Shown: positions 5,555 through 5,683 of the stretch, in pieces
Position numbering within the stretch: position 1 is the first letter of the stretch
Layout of the letters: every line of letters begins with the position of its first letter
Source of the DNA: RGDT01 sp964630925
Lineage (GTDB): Bacteria; Planctomycetota; Planctomycetia; Gemmatales; Gemmataceae
Reading direction: 5' to 3'
Assembly: GCA_964630925.1 (NCBI GenBank)
Contig: CAZVZK010000297.1
Location: 1 to 5,683 of the forward strand
DNA length: 5,683 bases
Position numbers and translations under genes: made by a program
Notes under the pieces: model-generated
Databases searched by the model: none
Told to the model about the DNA's origin: nothing
The model's input: only the letters and a program-made list of their open reading frames with translations

Positions 5555-5592
5555 GGCAGGCTGCCAGCCTGCCGCCGGGCCGCAGGCCCGGC
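5555..5592. repeat. Two adjacent perfect hairpins after the 156-aa gene (dispersed-repeat-like)
   Basis: GGCAGGCTG-C-CAGCCTGCC (5555-5573) is directly followed by GCCGGGCC-GCA-GGCCCGGC (5574-5592); both sets of arms are perfect, at 9 and 8 base pairs. They start 28 bases past the stop of the 156-aa gene. No T-run follows, so they are not classic terminators, though they could stall polymerase or protect the 3' end. From memory, palindromes of the GGCAGGCTNNNAGCCTGCC kind are common between genes in Planctomycetota, which suggests a dispersed repeat. The remaining 5593-5683 holds no feature that I can support. Confidence 0.7.
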
Positions 5593-5683
5593 CAGCATGT
5601 GCGTCGCCCTGAGGGAACGCTTCAACCCAATCGGGGCACGGTTCAAAGGTGGGTAACAAAGGGCGGGCGGGAAACCCGGCCTT

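Overview
This GC-rich window shows four protein genes on two strands. Three read leftward (minus strand) and one rightward. The base composition, the secreted alpha/beta hydrolase with a duplicated C-terminal domain, and the short palindromes between genes suggest a Planctomycetota-like bacterium. That assignment is inference from style and is not proven by any marker gene here.

Layout. Positions 1-1448 (minus) hold the first 482 residues of a catalase-peroxidase, KatG, cut by the left window edge; all the catalytic residues of the heme domain are present. Positions 1449-2198 are a 750-base gene-free stretch containing a plausible katG promoter and RBS. It also holds an unusual cluster of a GAGTCACATG-type motif in direct and inverted copies, and several short palindromes. 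Positions 2199-2504 (minus) encode a small unrecognised protein of 101 aa with its own plausible promoter and RBS. Positions 2511-2924 contain that promoter and a GGCACGGCGTAAGCGTGCC hairpin, but no gene that I can support. Positions 2925-4832 (minus) encode a 635-aa exported esterase-type alpha/beta hydrolase followed by two homologous beta-rich C-terminal domains. Positions 4833-5055 are a divergent intergenic region. Positions 5056-5526 (plus) encode a 156-aa protein with one N-terminal membrane segment and no recognised family. Two adjacent perfect hairpins (5555-5592) follow it.

Function. KatG removes hydrogen peroxide in the cytoplasm. The hydrolase probably acts outside the cytoplasm on an ester substrate, perhaps carbohydrate-linked, using the extra domains for binding. 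The two small proteins cannot be assigned a role. The gaps between genes are large and each gene seems to have its own expression signals, so I see no operon and no obvious multi-gene defence or mobile system. The most unusual signal is the motif cluster upstream of katG, which is either a regulatory region or a copy of a dispersed repeat family.
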